Below are positions 34,916 through 45,572 of a DNA stretch of 64,000 nucleotides, piece after piece. The position numbers and the translations under genes were made by a program. Origin of the DNA: Culex pipiens pallens. Its lineage: Eukaryota; Arthropoda; Insecta; Diptera; Culicidae. Location of the stretch: the NCBI RefSeq assembly GCF_016801865.2, contig NC_068938.1, forward strand, positions 35,848,860 through 35,912,859. Reading direction: 5' to 3'. The notes under the pieces were generated by a model. That model ran no database searches and was not told where the DNA came from. It saw only the letters and a program-made list of their open reading frames with translations. How positions within the stretch are numbered: the first letter of the stretch is position 1; each line of letters starts with the position of its first letter.

Positions 34916-36222
34916 TTTAAAAACAAGTTACAAGAAGTTTGATGAATTCAAACAATTCAAAATTTCCCCAAAACATAAAGGGAATAAAAAGTATTGCATA
35001 TTTTTTTTTATATGTTGGAGGACCAAAACTATAGGAGCGATACTCTACCAAAACCGGAATTGGAAATATTCAAAAAACTGTAACTTTTGAAGGAATTTTC
35101 TGATCAATTTAGTGTCTTTGGAAAAGTTGTAGGTATTATAGTGGATAATACAGAAAAAATATTGTACTATACTAGTTTTGGTCCATTAGTTAATTTTTTT
35201 ATTTTTTTTTATTAAATTATGATAATTTTGAATTGATGGCAAAAAATTTAAATTAAATAATATGCTTATTTTTAAGGTTTCTTCCCAAAAAAAAACCTCC
35301 AAAATCTGTGTTTCAGTAACCAGAGGTATAATCTCCGGCAATTTTATTGAAAACTTTTTGAATTTTTCGAGCAAAATAGTAAATAAGCATTAAAAATTGA
35401 AGCAAACAAAAAAATATTTCTATTTTTGCCAAAGCACTACATTTTTTTTTTCATAAAATCATAACTTGGTGGAAATAATTTTGTCCGTGATTTTGAGAAA
35501 TTGATTTTTTTGTTATCAAAAGATAATTTAAAAATATTTGAAAAATTCTGTTTTCCTGTTTTTTTTTTCGTAGTCCTAGAACTTTGTCCAAGACACCAAG
35601 TCGATCAGATTTTTTTATCAGTAGTTGCAGATTTTCGAATATTTACTTACCATATTTTTTTAAGCTGTCAAAATTGTATGGTGACTAGCATGGGTGAACA
35701 AATAGCACAAAGTTGCCTTTTTGATCATAGGGAAGGCCACCTCAAAGTTTGAGCCAAATCAAAAAAAAAAATAATAAAAAATGGTCGAAAAAGGCGGTTT
35801 TGTAGAAAATCGGTCATGTGTTAAAAATTATTAAAGAAAAAAAAAATGTTTGTTCACATTATTGGATAAATGAAAAAAAGGTTTAACGGAAAATATTTGA
35901 TTATGAATACAACCCTTTGCTGTTTGTACATAATTTTTGAAATAAAATACTAAATGAGCCAATATACAATTCAGATAAATCATGCAAATCATTTTAATTT
36001 AAATGTTTTCAGAAGATTGCATTTCTAAATTCATTATTTTTCTATTGTTTTTTTTTATATTAAGCCTCATAATTTTTGGATCTTTTTTTCAGAAGGGATA
36101 GGTAGGCGTTAGACTAGCTGAAAATGTCATAAAAAATTAAAGATAAAAATATCAAAACTAAACACTGCAATTTGTTAGTATGTGTTTCCAATTTTTTTGA
36201 AATGTTTTTGTGATCTTATAAT
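34916..36222. repeat. AT-rich DNA with family P repeat copies
   Basis: GTAACTTTTGAAGGAATTTT then CTGATCAATTTAGTGTCTTT then AAAGTTGTAGGTATTATAG (about 35080-35145), and the 35570-35760 block (AGACACCAAGTCGATCAGAT, GCAGATTTTCGAATATTTAC, AATTGTATGGTGACTAGCAT), are family P segments related to those near 15610-15850 and 62950-63060. No ends were defined and no coding capacity found. Confidence 0.5.
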
Positions 36223-36226
36223 TTAA

Positions 36227-36866
36227 GGGGTTACATACATGTAGAAAATCACAAAATTTCATATTACAGAAAATTTATTAAATCAACTTAAAAGATGATT
36301 TTCAATCACTCCTGAAAGTTTCATGAAGATATTTTATGATTAAAGTAAGTTACAGACGATTTAAGCTGATTTTTTTTTTACGGGTGCCGCGATATCTCGA
36401 GATAGGATAGACCAAATTGGCTGAAATTTTGGGTGAAGACTCACAAGACATATCCCGTGTGCATGACGAAGCCCGATTTTGAAATGTTGCATTTTGTTAA
36501 AATTCAAAAATCAAAATCTTTTGATTTTTTATATGAAAATCATATAAATATTTTTATCTTTTTTAAAAATAAACTTTTTGAAGATCGACCTTCGTCATGC
36601 ACACAGGACCGGTTTAACAAGTCTTCACAAAAAATTTGAGCCGATTTGGTCAAGGCAGTGTTTAGATATCGTGGCACCCGTTTTTTTGAAAATGCTATCT
36701 TCATATAACTGTACCTCGGCATTAATACAACCAAATTTCTTCAGATTTATTTTGTTAATAGTTGAAAATGTATATTTTAATGACCTGAAAACAGATTTAA
36801 CAAAAATTTAAGTTTGTGCTCAAAACAACCTCTGACATTTTTGCCGATTTACATGTATGTAACCCC
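36227..36866. mobile_element. Palindromic MITE with TTAA/TA flanks
   Basis: GGGGTTACATACATGT (36227) and ACATGTATGTAACCCC (36866) are perfect inverted repeats flanked on both sides by TTAA (36223-36226 and 36867-36870). Because TTAA is itself palindromic, the target could be TTAA (piggyBac-like) or TA with ends AGGGGTTAC (Tc1/mariner-like). Long internal arms also mirror each other: GGCTGAAATTTTGGGTGAAG with CTTCACAAAAAATTTGAGCC, and CCCGTGTGCATGACGAAG with CTTCGTCATGCACACAGG. No transposase is encoded. A decayed relative lies at 6440-6990. Confidence 0.85.
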
Positions 36867-36870
36867 TTAA

Positions 36871-37090
36871 GATGACTTGAATCGCCTGTGGTTTACTCAA
36901 TTCATGAAATTCCTTGATGAAATATTCAGTGGTGATAGAAAGACAAGTATACATCTAAGTAAGACGATTTCAAAGAATTTTTTGTTGTCAACTATACATG
37001 TTTCTATGTAAATCCATAAATTATAAAAATAAGGTAATTTTAGCCCCAACATATTTTACAAGAATTTAAAAATTGTTAATTTTTTATTTC
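36871..37090. other. Unassigned AT-rich DNA
   Basis: Nothing recognisable. Confidence 0.3.
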
Positions 37091-38225
37091 TAGTTTTCTA
37101 TGTATAATTGTTATTCCCAGCTTTATGCTCTGCGTGCGTCACCAGATTTCCTTGAACAAGAAAAATCCGATCAACTATTTTCCATCGTTCCCAAAGCGAT
37201 GCTTATCCGTCAAGTCCTCTTCAGGATATTTTTCCCTCTTCGAAAAGCTTCCCCCCTCAAACCAGCAGCATCGAGTGAAAACACTTTTCCTCCCACCAGC
37301 GCCATTGGCCGCGTCGTTCCCATCTGTTCGTGATGGATTGATAAATAAATCTTGACGACGTCTTGTGTCAAATAATTTAATTGAGTTTTTCCGCTTTCGC
37401 CCGCCCGCTGCGGGAAGAAGCATTTCGCGTTCGGTTGGGGGGAGGGGGTGTCTGGTTGTCACTTTGCTGTTGCCAAGTTGTGAAGAACACTACAAACAAG
37501 AGCCGGGCTCCGGTATTTCAAAGTCAACGTTAGGGATTAATCTCCGGGATGGATACACAACTTAATCCATTTAGCTGGCTGCTGGATAACGGAGTGGTTT
37601 GTGCCGGAAGTCGACGCGAGAAGTGAAGTGGTGCTCATTTTTTTGGGATTTTTATTCTCGATTTTGTACGAATAATTCTGAAAGACTGATCTAAAAATTT
37701 AACTTTATTTTATTAGCGAATTGATCGATATCTGAACGTCTGCTCCCGAACAGCACCCCAAGGACCGTCTCAAGCCAAAAAGCCCGCAGTGAAAGCCCCG
37801 GAAAAGTCCTTTATTAAAATCATTAAACAACCTCGGAAAACGAGGGACGAGCAATACCAGAGCCCAAAGACGCCAGCGTCGTCAGCGATGTTGGCACAGG
37901 ATCTGGTCCCTCGGGGACATTCCCCATTCCGCGAACGCCTCGCCGATGTCGTCAATGTTGTACTTATGCGCTTGCCACATGCCCCGTGGCCACGGGGCCT
38001 CCACTGCTGGTTCCCATGCCACGGCCGGAAGGATGATGGAAACAAACCTCGATGGATGCAACGTGGCACATCCGGAGGAAGGTTCACGAGGCCGTTATGG
38101 GGCGAGTGTATGTGCAAGAAGACAAGAATCAGGTTCGCCGCGGCGAGGTGGCTTCGAGCGGAATCCGTTCTGTTTGATTTGACTTTGTCTTCGGTTGGTG
38201 GATGGCACTGTGGGATGTAAGGTTA
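37090..38225. other. GC-richer island with weak open frames
   Basis: This is the longest GC-richer stretch outside the retrotransposon. A 143-codon frame (37789-38220, +) and a 115-codon frame (37770-38117, -) overlap almost completely and neither shows a domain, signal peptide or repeat. Because both strands are open, base composition alone may explain them. A host exon cannot be excluded, but no splice-consistent model stood out. Confidence 0.3.
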
Positions 38226-38443
38226 TTTGAATTATGAAAGAATGAAATAATTCATAATTAAAATTATGTAGTTTTGATTATTCTTTCATTGTTTCCATAA
38301 CTTTATAAATAAAATTACTTACTAAATTCGTCGTGGTTGTAAATTCGAAAATAAATCATTTGATAATTATGAATTGTTGTTCAAAATAACAGTAAACAAC
38401 TTTAACAAATAAAAGCAAAAACTAAAACAGCAATGTGAATACA
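38226..38443. other. Unassigned AT-rich DNA
   Basis: Nothing recognisable. Confidence 0.3.
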
Positions 38444-38933
38444 GTAGGGGGACATTAAAAAATCGGCATCAGGGATACCCTCTGATTCGATTCCTTAGGC
38501 AAAAACAAGTATCTGTGCCTTTTTTGAGCTAAATCGGTTAAGGTTTAAGGATCGCTTTTTATCGTTGAAGTTTACATAGGGAAAATCGCAAAAATGTATG
38601 CAGAAAAACATCGTTTCAGTATTTTCCTGCCAGGCGGCGCGGGTCTAACCCAAAATTGTTCAAATGTGAGATTCTTGTAGGAAATTTAATTTCCTACAAT
38701 ATTGTCCAAGGATGCAAAACGATCCGAGTTGATCCTGATTTTTGGTGATTTTTTTAGTAAAAAGTATTTTCTTATATACTTCCTATATACCCCTTATATA
38801 CTTTCAAGTATATAAGCCGATTTCTTTTCATCGCATTGCTAATAACTCATCAGGATCAACTCGGATCTTCTTGCACCCTTCAACAAAGTTGTAGGAAACT
38901 AAACTTTAAAAAAAATCATTGTCGCCCTAATAT
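38444..38933. mobile_element. Foldback MITE, ~0.5 kb
   Basis: Ends TAGGGGGACATTAA and TCATTGTCGCCCTA are imperfect inverted repeats. Internally CCGAGTTGATCCTGA (near 38723) is mirrored by TCAGGATCAACTCGG (near 38852), and TTTCCTACAA is mirrored by TTGTAGGAAA. The centre holds ATATACTTCCTATATACCCC-type sequence. TA at each edge would fit a TA target, which is tentative. Noncoding. Confidence 0.6.
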
Positions 38934-39110
38934 ACAGCGATTTTACGTTAAACTAGCAGAATCCAAATCATAAGTGCTACAATTTGACTCAAATTTGGCC
39001 TGGGAGTTCCTTTGCAAAAATAATTAGAACCTTTTTCTAGCGATAAGAATGGTTCTACCCTAAACAGGGTGACCCTAGAATGGCGTTTAAAGACACAAAA
39101 AAAATGATTT
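38934..39110 (+). repeat. Relic of the 11.2-kb foldback family
   Basis: ACAGCGATTTTACGTTAAAC, then AATCCAAATCATAAGTGCT, then TTTGACTCAAATTTGG and a GGTGACCCTAGAATGGCG-like stretch follow the order of 11227-11390 with many substitutions. It begins directly at the right end of the previous MITE. Only one arm is visible. Confidence 0.6.
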
Positions 39111-42100
39111 GGTCCAAATCAATTTTTTATAAAGAAAAAAGCTATCAATTATTATATGCATATTATGCAATATCAATAACCTTGTCAAAATTGTTCAATT
39201 TAAATTGTGTTAGAAAATAACTAGATAATTTGTTTTATCTTGAAATTTTTATTTAATGCTTAATTTATTTGTCATCTAAGAAATTCAAGTGGCAGAAAGT
39301 TCAAGGAGTTATAGAAGAGCTTTTCAAAATAAATACAGCATTAAAGTTTGGATCGTTATATAATGAAGTTTAAGCCATACCTTCCAGACTAAAAAAATGT
39401 CCAACTATATGTTATTTTCACGTTAATTTGGCTGTGAATCAAAATCCGCAAAACTCGGAAAAAATATGGTCATATTAGAAGCTTATTTGAAATTGGAGTT
39501 ATTTTACCAATAAAACATATAATTGTCATTTGAAATTTTTACGTTCTCGAGATTTAAAAAATGGGCTTTAACAAATTTTCAGCACCATTTCCCTTTTATA
39601 AGCATCTTCGTGCATTGAAATTTCCCTACGCTTTTTCGAAATGCTAGATTTTTGATATAGGAAAACTGCTGTAAATTTTCACCAATAAAACCAACATTAT
39701 TTTTTCAAGAAAAGAAAATTTTTCCAGAGCACACAAGTTGCTCTGAAAAACACTTTTTTGTTTTAGCTTAACCGGTGTTGAACAATTGCTACACACTCAA
39801 TTTTTTCTGCGAGATCAGAACAACTTATCGATTAATGTTTCAGGCTGTTCAAGTGTTCAAGGCTGTTTACATTTTTACACATTTACTTTTTAAATCGTCT
39901 AAAAAGTTCTGATAATTAGAAGCCATTAAAATTTTTATTTTCTGGAAAATGATTTTCAGTTAAAAACAAACAAAAAATATGTAATCAAGTTTTATTAATA
40001 ATCATATAGCTTTGTTCAAAAAATAATAATTTTCTATGATATCGAATTTAATTTTATGAATGAAAAATAAATCAAAAAATACCATTGAAAAATTTTTTTT
40101 GCAAAACATAATCTAAGAAAATTAAATCATAAAAAATATTACCAAGCATTGCATGGGCGAAACAATAAAAATTAATATAAATTTCTTATCTTCATATTTT
40201 TTACCAAATATAATGCTATTATTATTACCATTAAAATAAGTCTCATCATTAATTGTGCTGGATTTTGAATGATTTTTAATTGATTTTAACGAAATTTGGT
40301 TCTGCCGATGCATGTTGAAAAATCATACTTATTGTTATTATTTTTTTTTAATTTTGAGGAAGGTTTTATTTCTGTTTTTTTCTAATTACACCGAAATGAA
40401 ATCCAATGCCAAAACAGCTTAATATTTTACGAATCCGGGAAAGTTCTTTGCTTATACAATCAGATAAAAACTAGATAATATCAAGTTAACCAGGCTTAGA
40501 AAATATATAATTTGCTAACAAGCTTTAACAAAACACATCAGGATTGAGCATTCAATTGTGTGAAAAATAAATTTAAAGCAAATAAAATCCAACTTTATGA
40601 ATTATGAAAAAAATATTCAGCCAACTTAATTCTTGCAATTTATTTTCAATTCAACCTATCTCATATTAATTTGAAAATAAATCATAAAAAACTGTGTTTC
40701 TGATTTAAACCATTTAACTACATTTAGGTCTCCAGTTGGGTCCTAAAATTAAGCCTAAATTTGGGATATTATTGTTCACAACGATAAAGCTTAGTTTCCT
40801 GAACACAATGACCCTTTGTACGACCGCAAAGGATTTGGATTTTTAAATTAATTTCTAAAAAATAATTTCGCGTCCTTTCTTGACAGAAAAGGTCCTATTC
40901 TTTCCAAGGGGACTATAGTTGATCCATCGTATAATGCTGTCTTGTCATTTTTTCGCATTTAAATGAAAAAAAAAAGTGATCAGAAATAGTTTTTAATCGT
41001 GTTTTTCACAGTTTTACACTAAAAAAGACATAGGGCCCTAAAGGCTCTACTGCAATTATACAATGAAAATTCATTGATCAATAATTTATTTTCGTAATTC
41101 ATTTTTTTTATTATGTTTTGGTGCTGCGACCAGGTTAGGACCAAAGATCAATAATACAAAAAATAATAAAAGAAAAGTGTAACTTTCGTAGATGATCATT
41201 TTCCCGCGCCATGTGTCAACACGTGTGCGATCATATCAATTGAAGCAATAATTGAAAAATAACATCAATTTATCAAAATGCTTGTAAATTTTGGTGGGGC
41301 GCCAAATTGATGCTTCGCCAAGGGCGCCTTGGACCCAAGGTACGGCTCTGATTTCGAGCATTTTTCAGCAATTCTGAGTGCATTTTGCTTCCATGTTCGT
41401 TTTTTATGAATTTTTGGCCAACTTTTGAAAATTCCCGTCGAATTTTTTTTTGGATCCAAATTCGCCTTGGAGCGATTTTATTTTTTTTGTCTCGAAAAAC
41501 GAGGGATAAATCACCGATTTGAGATGGCAAATGGTATTTTAAGGGTGATGCAAATTTTTCAAATCGCGTTTTTGGGCCCCAAACTTGTTCAGGAGGTTCT
41601 TTGGATGAAATAATCAGATTCCCGTTTTTGTGCTAGTTGTTCGAAAACCCCAGATTTTGTTTGTAAAAAGAATTATCTCGGAATCACGTAATAAAATTAT
41701 TATAAATTATGATTTTTTAAATATGGTGTTAGCGAAAATCGACAAAACTGGCCATTTTTTTAATAACCCTATTTCGGCTAAAGAATCACCATATCAAATT
41801 TGGGCACGATTTGACATAACTTTTTTCGAATCGTGCTGTTTGTGTGGGAATTTCTCAATGTTTTAAAAATTATCTTGAATTAAAAATATGTTCAATATAG
41901 AAGTTTCAAGACGTTGTTTTGCTCAAATTTTTCGATTATTACAGAAAGTTTTAGCCAATTTAAAACATAACAGCACAACAGTATGATAAGAAATTTTGTA
42001 ATAAACTTACTCTTTTGACAGCAACAAAGATATATTCATGCTTTTTTAAATACTCTGAAGCATTTAGCAGAAGAAAACGTGTTTTTATGTTTGGAAATGA

Positions 42101-42470
42101 TTGACAGATGCTCGAGGATGACTGGGACCTGTCGAAAAATGAAGAAATGAACATCTGGTACTTTTAGGTGACGATGACTTTGGTGGTGTTGGGGGGTAGA
42201 CTTCTGGCGGAAAATACAGTTTGGCACCACAATTCAATTATGGCAAAGTTCACCGCAGGAGCTATTGGGTTTTGGTGCTGGAAAGAAATGATTCGAGTGA
42301 CCACCAAGTGAGACTATTTCATTGTTTCGATAGAAAAAAACAACATTATTTTTAAATGTTAAACTCTCTGACATATCATAAAACCACTTATTGAAAATTG
42401 TTGATAACCTAAACAACTGTAAATTAATCTTATCAATAATTCAAAAATAGTAATTTCCTAAAAAAAACTT
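39110..42470. other. AT-rich DNA with decayed repeat patches
   Basis: Most of this stretch shows no feature. 41290-41355 carries an inverted GGCGCC pair (GGCGCCAAATTGATGCTTCG then GGGCGCC). 41560-41840 resembles the 11.2-kb foldback family (GTTCTTTGGATGAAATAATC, CCCTATTTCGGCTAAAGAAT) but is strongly diverged. Open frames up to 85 codons have no recognised domain. Confidence 0.4.
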
Positions 42471-42910
42471 TTTTTCACCTGCCAGCTCCAAACTTTCAAC
42501 GTCCACTGGCAGGGTGGACATTCCTGCCGGCTACCCGTGGCCGTGGCCACGATGGCAAAAACCAGCCCCCACTGCCCAGCCTGGCTCGGTTCCCACATCC
42601 TGACCAGAGAAAAAGCTCGGAGTGGGGGAGCTCTCCGGTTGGTGGCTCAATCCAAACAGAAATTTGTGTGTTTGCATAGCTGAACGTTTGCCGGGCGCAT
42701 TTTTACATTTTTGATGAAAAATCGACATGGGAAAATCAAACACGATTTTCATATTTTATTGTCCCCGTTTTTCCGACCCGTTGAAGCCTGGGAAACCGTG
42801 CCGCTGTGTGGCACTACGGCGTGAGCGAGCGTTTCTTTTTTTCGGAAGGTGGCAATCAGCGAGGAGCAGCGCGTTAGGATACGAGCTGGACAGGGTGGGT
42901 TTGGTTTGAA
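42470..42910. other. GC-richer noncoding island
   Basis: A higher-GC block with overlapping short frames on both strands; no domain and no repeat partner in the window. Confidence 0.3.
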
Positions 42911-42965
42911 GATTTATTTCTTTTTATTCAGACCTATCGAAAATAAAATTTCAAATGAATTTTAG

Positions 42966-43475
42966 TTAAGTAATTCTCCGCCAACTCACACGAAATCAGA
43001 TTTGCATGAAACTTTGCCCTAAGGGATCTTTTTTGCCCTTGATCACGAGTCAGAGCTCCATTTTCCGACATCTCGTGACTTCCATTTTTGAACATTCGAA
43101 TAAATACGTGTTTTTCAATAACCTACACCCTGAAATGGCGATGGTTTAGAAATTTGGTGCCACAGCGACTTTTATGTGATGACGTTCTCAGAATGTCGAA
43201 AAATCGTATTTTCATCGAAAAAAAAAATAGTTACAAAAATTCTGGCATTAATCGTTGCTCAACTGTATTTTTTTTTGGAGATTTTAATATGTATTTTTCG
43301 AATTTATATTAACCAAGAAGGGTCATTTATCATCTTGAAAAAAAAATCATTTGAAATTTCGTGTTTGTTGTAACTTTGCAGGATTATTTTTAGAGTGTAA
43401 CAATGTTATGCTAAGTTGTTGAACAGACAATTACAAAAATTTTGATATAAAAACATAAGGGAATCTCGCTAAATA
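42966..43475 (+). repeat. Family L palindrome, copy 2 (single arm)
   Basis: It follows the order of 12926-13480: AATTCTCCGCCAACTCACAC, GCATGAAACTTTGCCCTAAG, TTGATCACGAGTCAGAG, GTGTTTTTCAATAACCTACA, GAAGGGTCATTTATCATC and AACTTTGCAGGATTATTTTT. Only the left arm is present, and the loop and right arm are absent, so it is a truncated copy. Confidence 0.75.
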
Positions 43476-43479
43476 GGTC

Positions 43480-44134
43480 GATAGCAAGCAATCTATTGAG
43501 CTCAGAATTTGATTTGAGTTGAACAGAAGTTGTCCAAGAACTGGCGTCTTAATTCACCTAAAACATACAAAAATCAAAAAATTTAAAAAGGGTTTTGAAA
43601 TCAAACATTTTGCTATTAAAATCAAATGAAAAAATCGGTATGTTCTATTTGTATCTATTTTTTCCTAAAAAGTCAAAATGATTACCTGTAATCAAAGATA
43701 ACAAATTGATCAGAAAATCCCTTCTTAAGATACAGATTTTCGAGTACTCACATGCTTATTTTTATGGCAAAACCGAAAAATTGAACGGAGCCTTGCATGA
43801 TAAATTGACGATGCAAAATGGCATCTTATATAATTGACAAAGTTTCTTACAATAAAAAAAAAATAAAATAAACAGAAATGTCGATTTGCAAAAACGTAAA
43901 ACGTCTGTGGTCTCATAAATTAAATTTTCGAGACGCTGATTTGATTTGATTTGTTTTACAAAAATAATCTGAATTCAATTCATTTTAAGTAGTTTGTTCA
44001 TTGAAAATATTTTATTTTTGCTCCCTGATTTTTGGGGAAATTTTAGGAAGGAGCGTAAAATTGAAATACATGCACATTGGTAAAGTGCCAAAAAGGTCGA
44101 TTTTGATTGAAGAGATTTATGTGGGGTCCAGATT
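43480..44134. other. AT-rich flank of the retrotransposon
   Basis: 43690-43800 carries family P remnants (AAGATACAGATTTTCGAGTA, ATTGAACGGAGCCTTGCATG). Nothing else is recognisable before the target duplication at 44135. Confidence 0.4.
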
Positions 44135-44148
44135 AATGTGGAATCAGT
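44135..44148. repeat. Left target-site duplication of the Jockey element
   Basis: AATGTGGAATCAGT here is repeated at 48467-48480 directly after the poly(A) tail. The first two A residues are ambiguous with the tail, so the duplication is 12-14 bp. Confidence 0.9.
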
Positions 44149-44181
44149 CATTGTTATCCGAGCATTCGTTGGAGAAGGTTG
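44149..44181 (+). promoter_or_regulatory. Internal core promoter: Inr + DPE
   Basis: The junction reads T|CATTG, matching an initiator (TCAKTY, one mismatch at the last base) with A+1 at 44150. The sequence at +28 to +32 (44177-44181) is GGTTG, a full match to the RGWYV downstream promoter element at exactly the canonical spacing. TATA-less Inr/DPE promoters starting at the first base are known for Drosophila jockey elements. The initiator's T comes from the target DNA. Confidence 0.7.
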
Positions 44182-44192
44182 TCTGATTCAAC

Positions 44193-45572
44193 ATGACTCG
44201 TCGCGTCCCGGCGCAAAACGCCGGCAACATCGCCCTACCTGCGGCTCAAGCAGGCAAAAAAGTGGGAATTTCCAAAAGGAAGGTTGAGGCCTCAACTGAT
44301 GGCCAAAAACCGGGGATTTCCAAGAGGAAGGTGCTTTTGGAAGTGACATCGAACAGCAAAAAGACGAAAAAGAGCGACGGTACTGTACCGATGGATGAGG
44401 AGGAGGAGGAGAACTCTTCATCGCACGAGGAGCATCTTTTGAAGAACAACAAGTTTGCTGGACTGCCTGACGAGGACCAGGTAGCGGAAGCAAAGGAGAA
44501 TGAAGTGAAACAGCGAAAGGAGAAACTGCCTCCTTTTTATGTGCGGCAATCAGCAGCAACGATCGACTTTCGAGCGGGGCTGGTTGAACTCATCAAGTCT
44601 GGGAAAGTCCAAGGCAACATTCGTCTGTGTCAGGACGGATTTAAGGTGCTGGTGCAATCCAGGCAGCACTATCAACTGGTCAAGGAATACTTGACCGAAA
44701 ACGAGGCGGAGTACTTTACCCATGATGTCGCCATGGATAAGCCGTACAAAATCGTCGTCAGAGGTCTGTACGACATGCCAGTTGAGGAATTAGCTGCCGA
44801 GCTAAAAGTTTTGAAACTGGATGTGTTGGCTGTGCACAAAATGAGCCGACGCAACAAAGACATCAAGTACCGTGACCAGCTCTACCTGCTGCATTTGGCC
44901 AAGGGATCGACGACGCTTCCTGAGCTGAAGGCAATCCGAGCGGTTTTCAACATTATCGTGTCGTGGGAGCGATACCGACCAGTGCACCGTGACGTCACAC
45001 AATGCTTCAACTGCCTGGGTTTCGGGCACGGAGGTAAGAACTGCCACCTAAAGCGTCGTTGCGCCAAATGTGGTACCGATGCGCACATCACATCCCAGTG
45101 CATCCAAGATTCGCTGGTTAAGTGCCTCAACTGCAACGGTGAGCACTCGTCAACCGACCGAAAGTGCCCCAAGAGAGCTGAGTTCGTGAAAATTCGGCAG
45201 CAAGCATCGACGAAGAATCAGCCTCAGCGTCGTAGAACTCCTCCAGCCCTGGTGGAGCAAAATTTTCCACCTCTTCAACCGCGACGCCAGGTCCCAAACT
45301 TGGCACCGTTGCCGTTGGATCCCAGGAAGAGAGCTGAGATGAATCAACCGCGGCCGGGTTCCAGCCAGGAGCCGAGACCGTCACCACCGGGCTTTAGCCA
45401 GGAGCCAAGACCAACCCAAGAACCAGCAGTTGAGGAAAATGGTAATGATCTTTACACCTCAACCGAACTCCTCAATATTTTCAAACAGATGTCCGCTGCA
45501 CTGCGTGGATGCAAAACCAAGACCCAGCAGATTGAAGTGCTGACCTCGTTCGTCATCCAGTATGGATCGTAG
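44193..45572 (+). CDS. ORF1: Gag-like RNA-binding protein
   Basis: A 459-residue protein that should package element RNA into a ribonucleoprotein. The N-terminus is basic and Ser/Glu-rich with a short duplicated GISKRKV motif (about residues 25-31 and 41-47). An acidic run EEEEE follows near residue 70. A conserved Jockey-type Gag core with an RRM-like fold (YKIVVRGLYDMPVEELAAEL) begins near residue 184. Zinc knuckles start at residue 271: CFNCLGFGHGGKNC and CAKCGTDAHITSQC fit CX2CX4HX4C, and CLNCNGEHSSTDRKC is a spaced variant. The C-terminus is Pro/Arg/Gln-rich with a repeated SQEPRP. The ATG at 44193 is the first in the transcript and only 43 nt from the start site. The stop codon overlaps the ORF2 start. 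Confidence 0.95.
   Translation: MTRRVPAQNAGNIALPAAQAGKKVGISKRKVEASTDGQKPGISKRKVLLEVTSNSKKTKKSDGTVPMDEEEEENSSSHEEHLLKNNKFAGLPDEDQVAEAKENEVKQRKEKLPPFYVRQSAATIDFRAGLVELIKSGKVQGNIRLCQDGFKVLVQSRQHYQLVKEYLTENEAEYFTHDVAMDKPYKIVVRGLYDMPVEELAAELKVLKLDVLAVHKMSRRNKDIKYRDQLYLLHLAKGSTTLPELKAIRAVFNIIVSWERYRPVHRDVTQCFNCLGFGHGGKNCHLKRRCAKCGTDAHITSQCIQDSLVKCLNCNGEHSSTDRKCPKRAEFVKIRQQASTKNQPQRRRTPPALVEQNFPPLQPRRQVPNLAPLPLDPRKRAEMNQPRPGSSQEPRPSPPGFSQEPRPTQEPAVEENGNDLYTSTELLNIFKQMSAALRGCKTKTQQIEVLTSFVIQYGS

Noticed and set aside
37770..38220. 143-codon (+) and 115-codon (-) frames as a possible host exon
   Set aside because: Both strands are open over the same bases, no domain is visible, and no supporting splice model was found.
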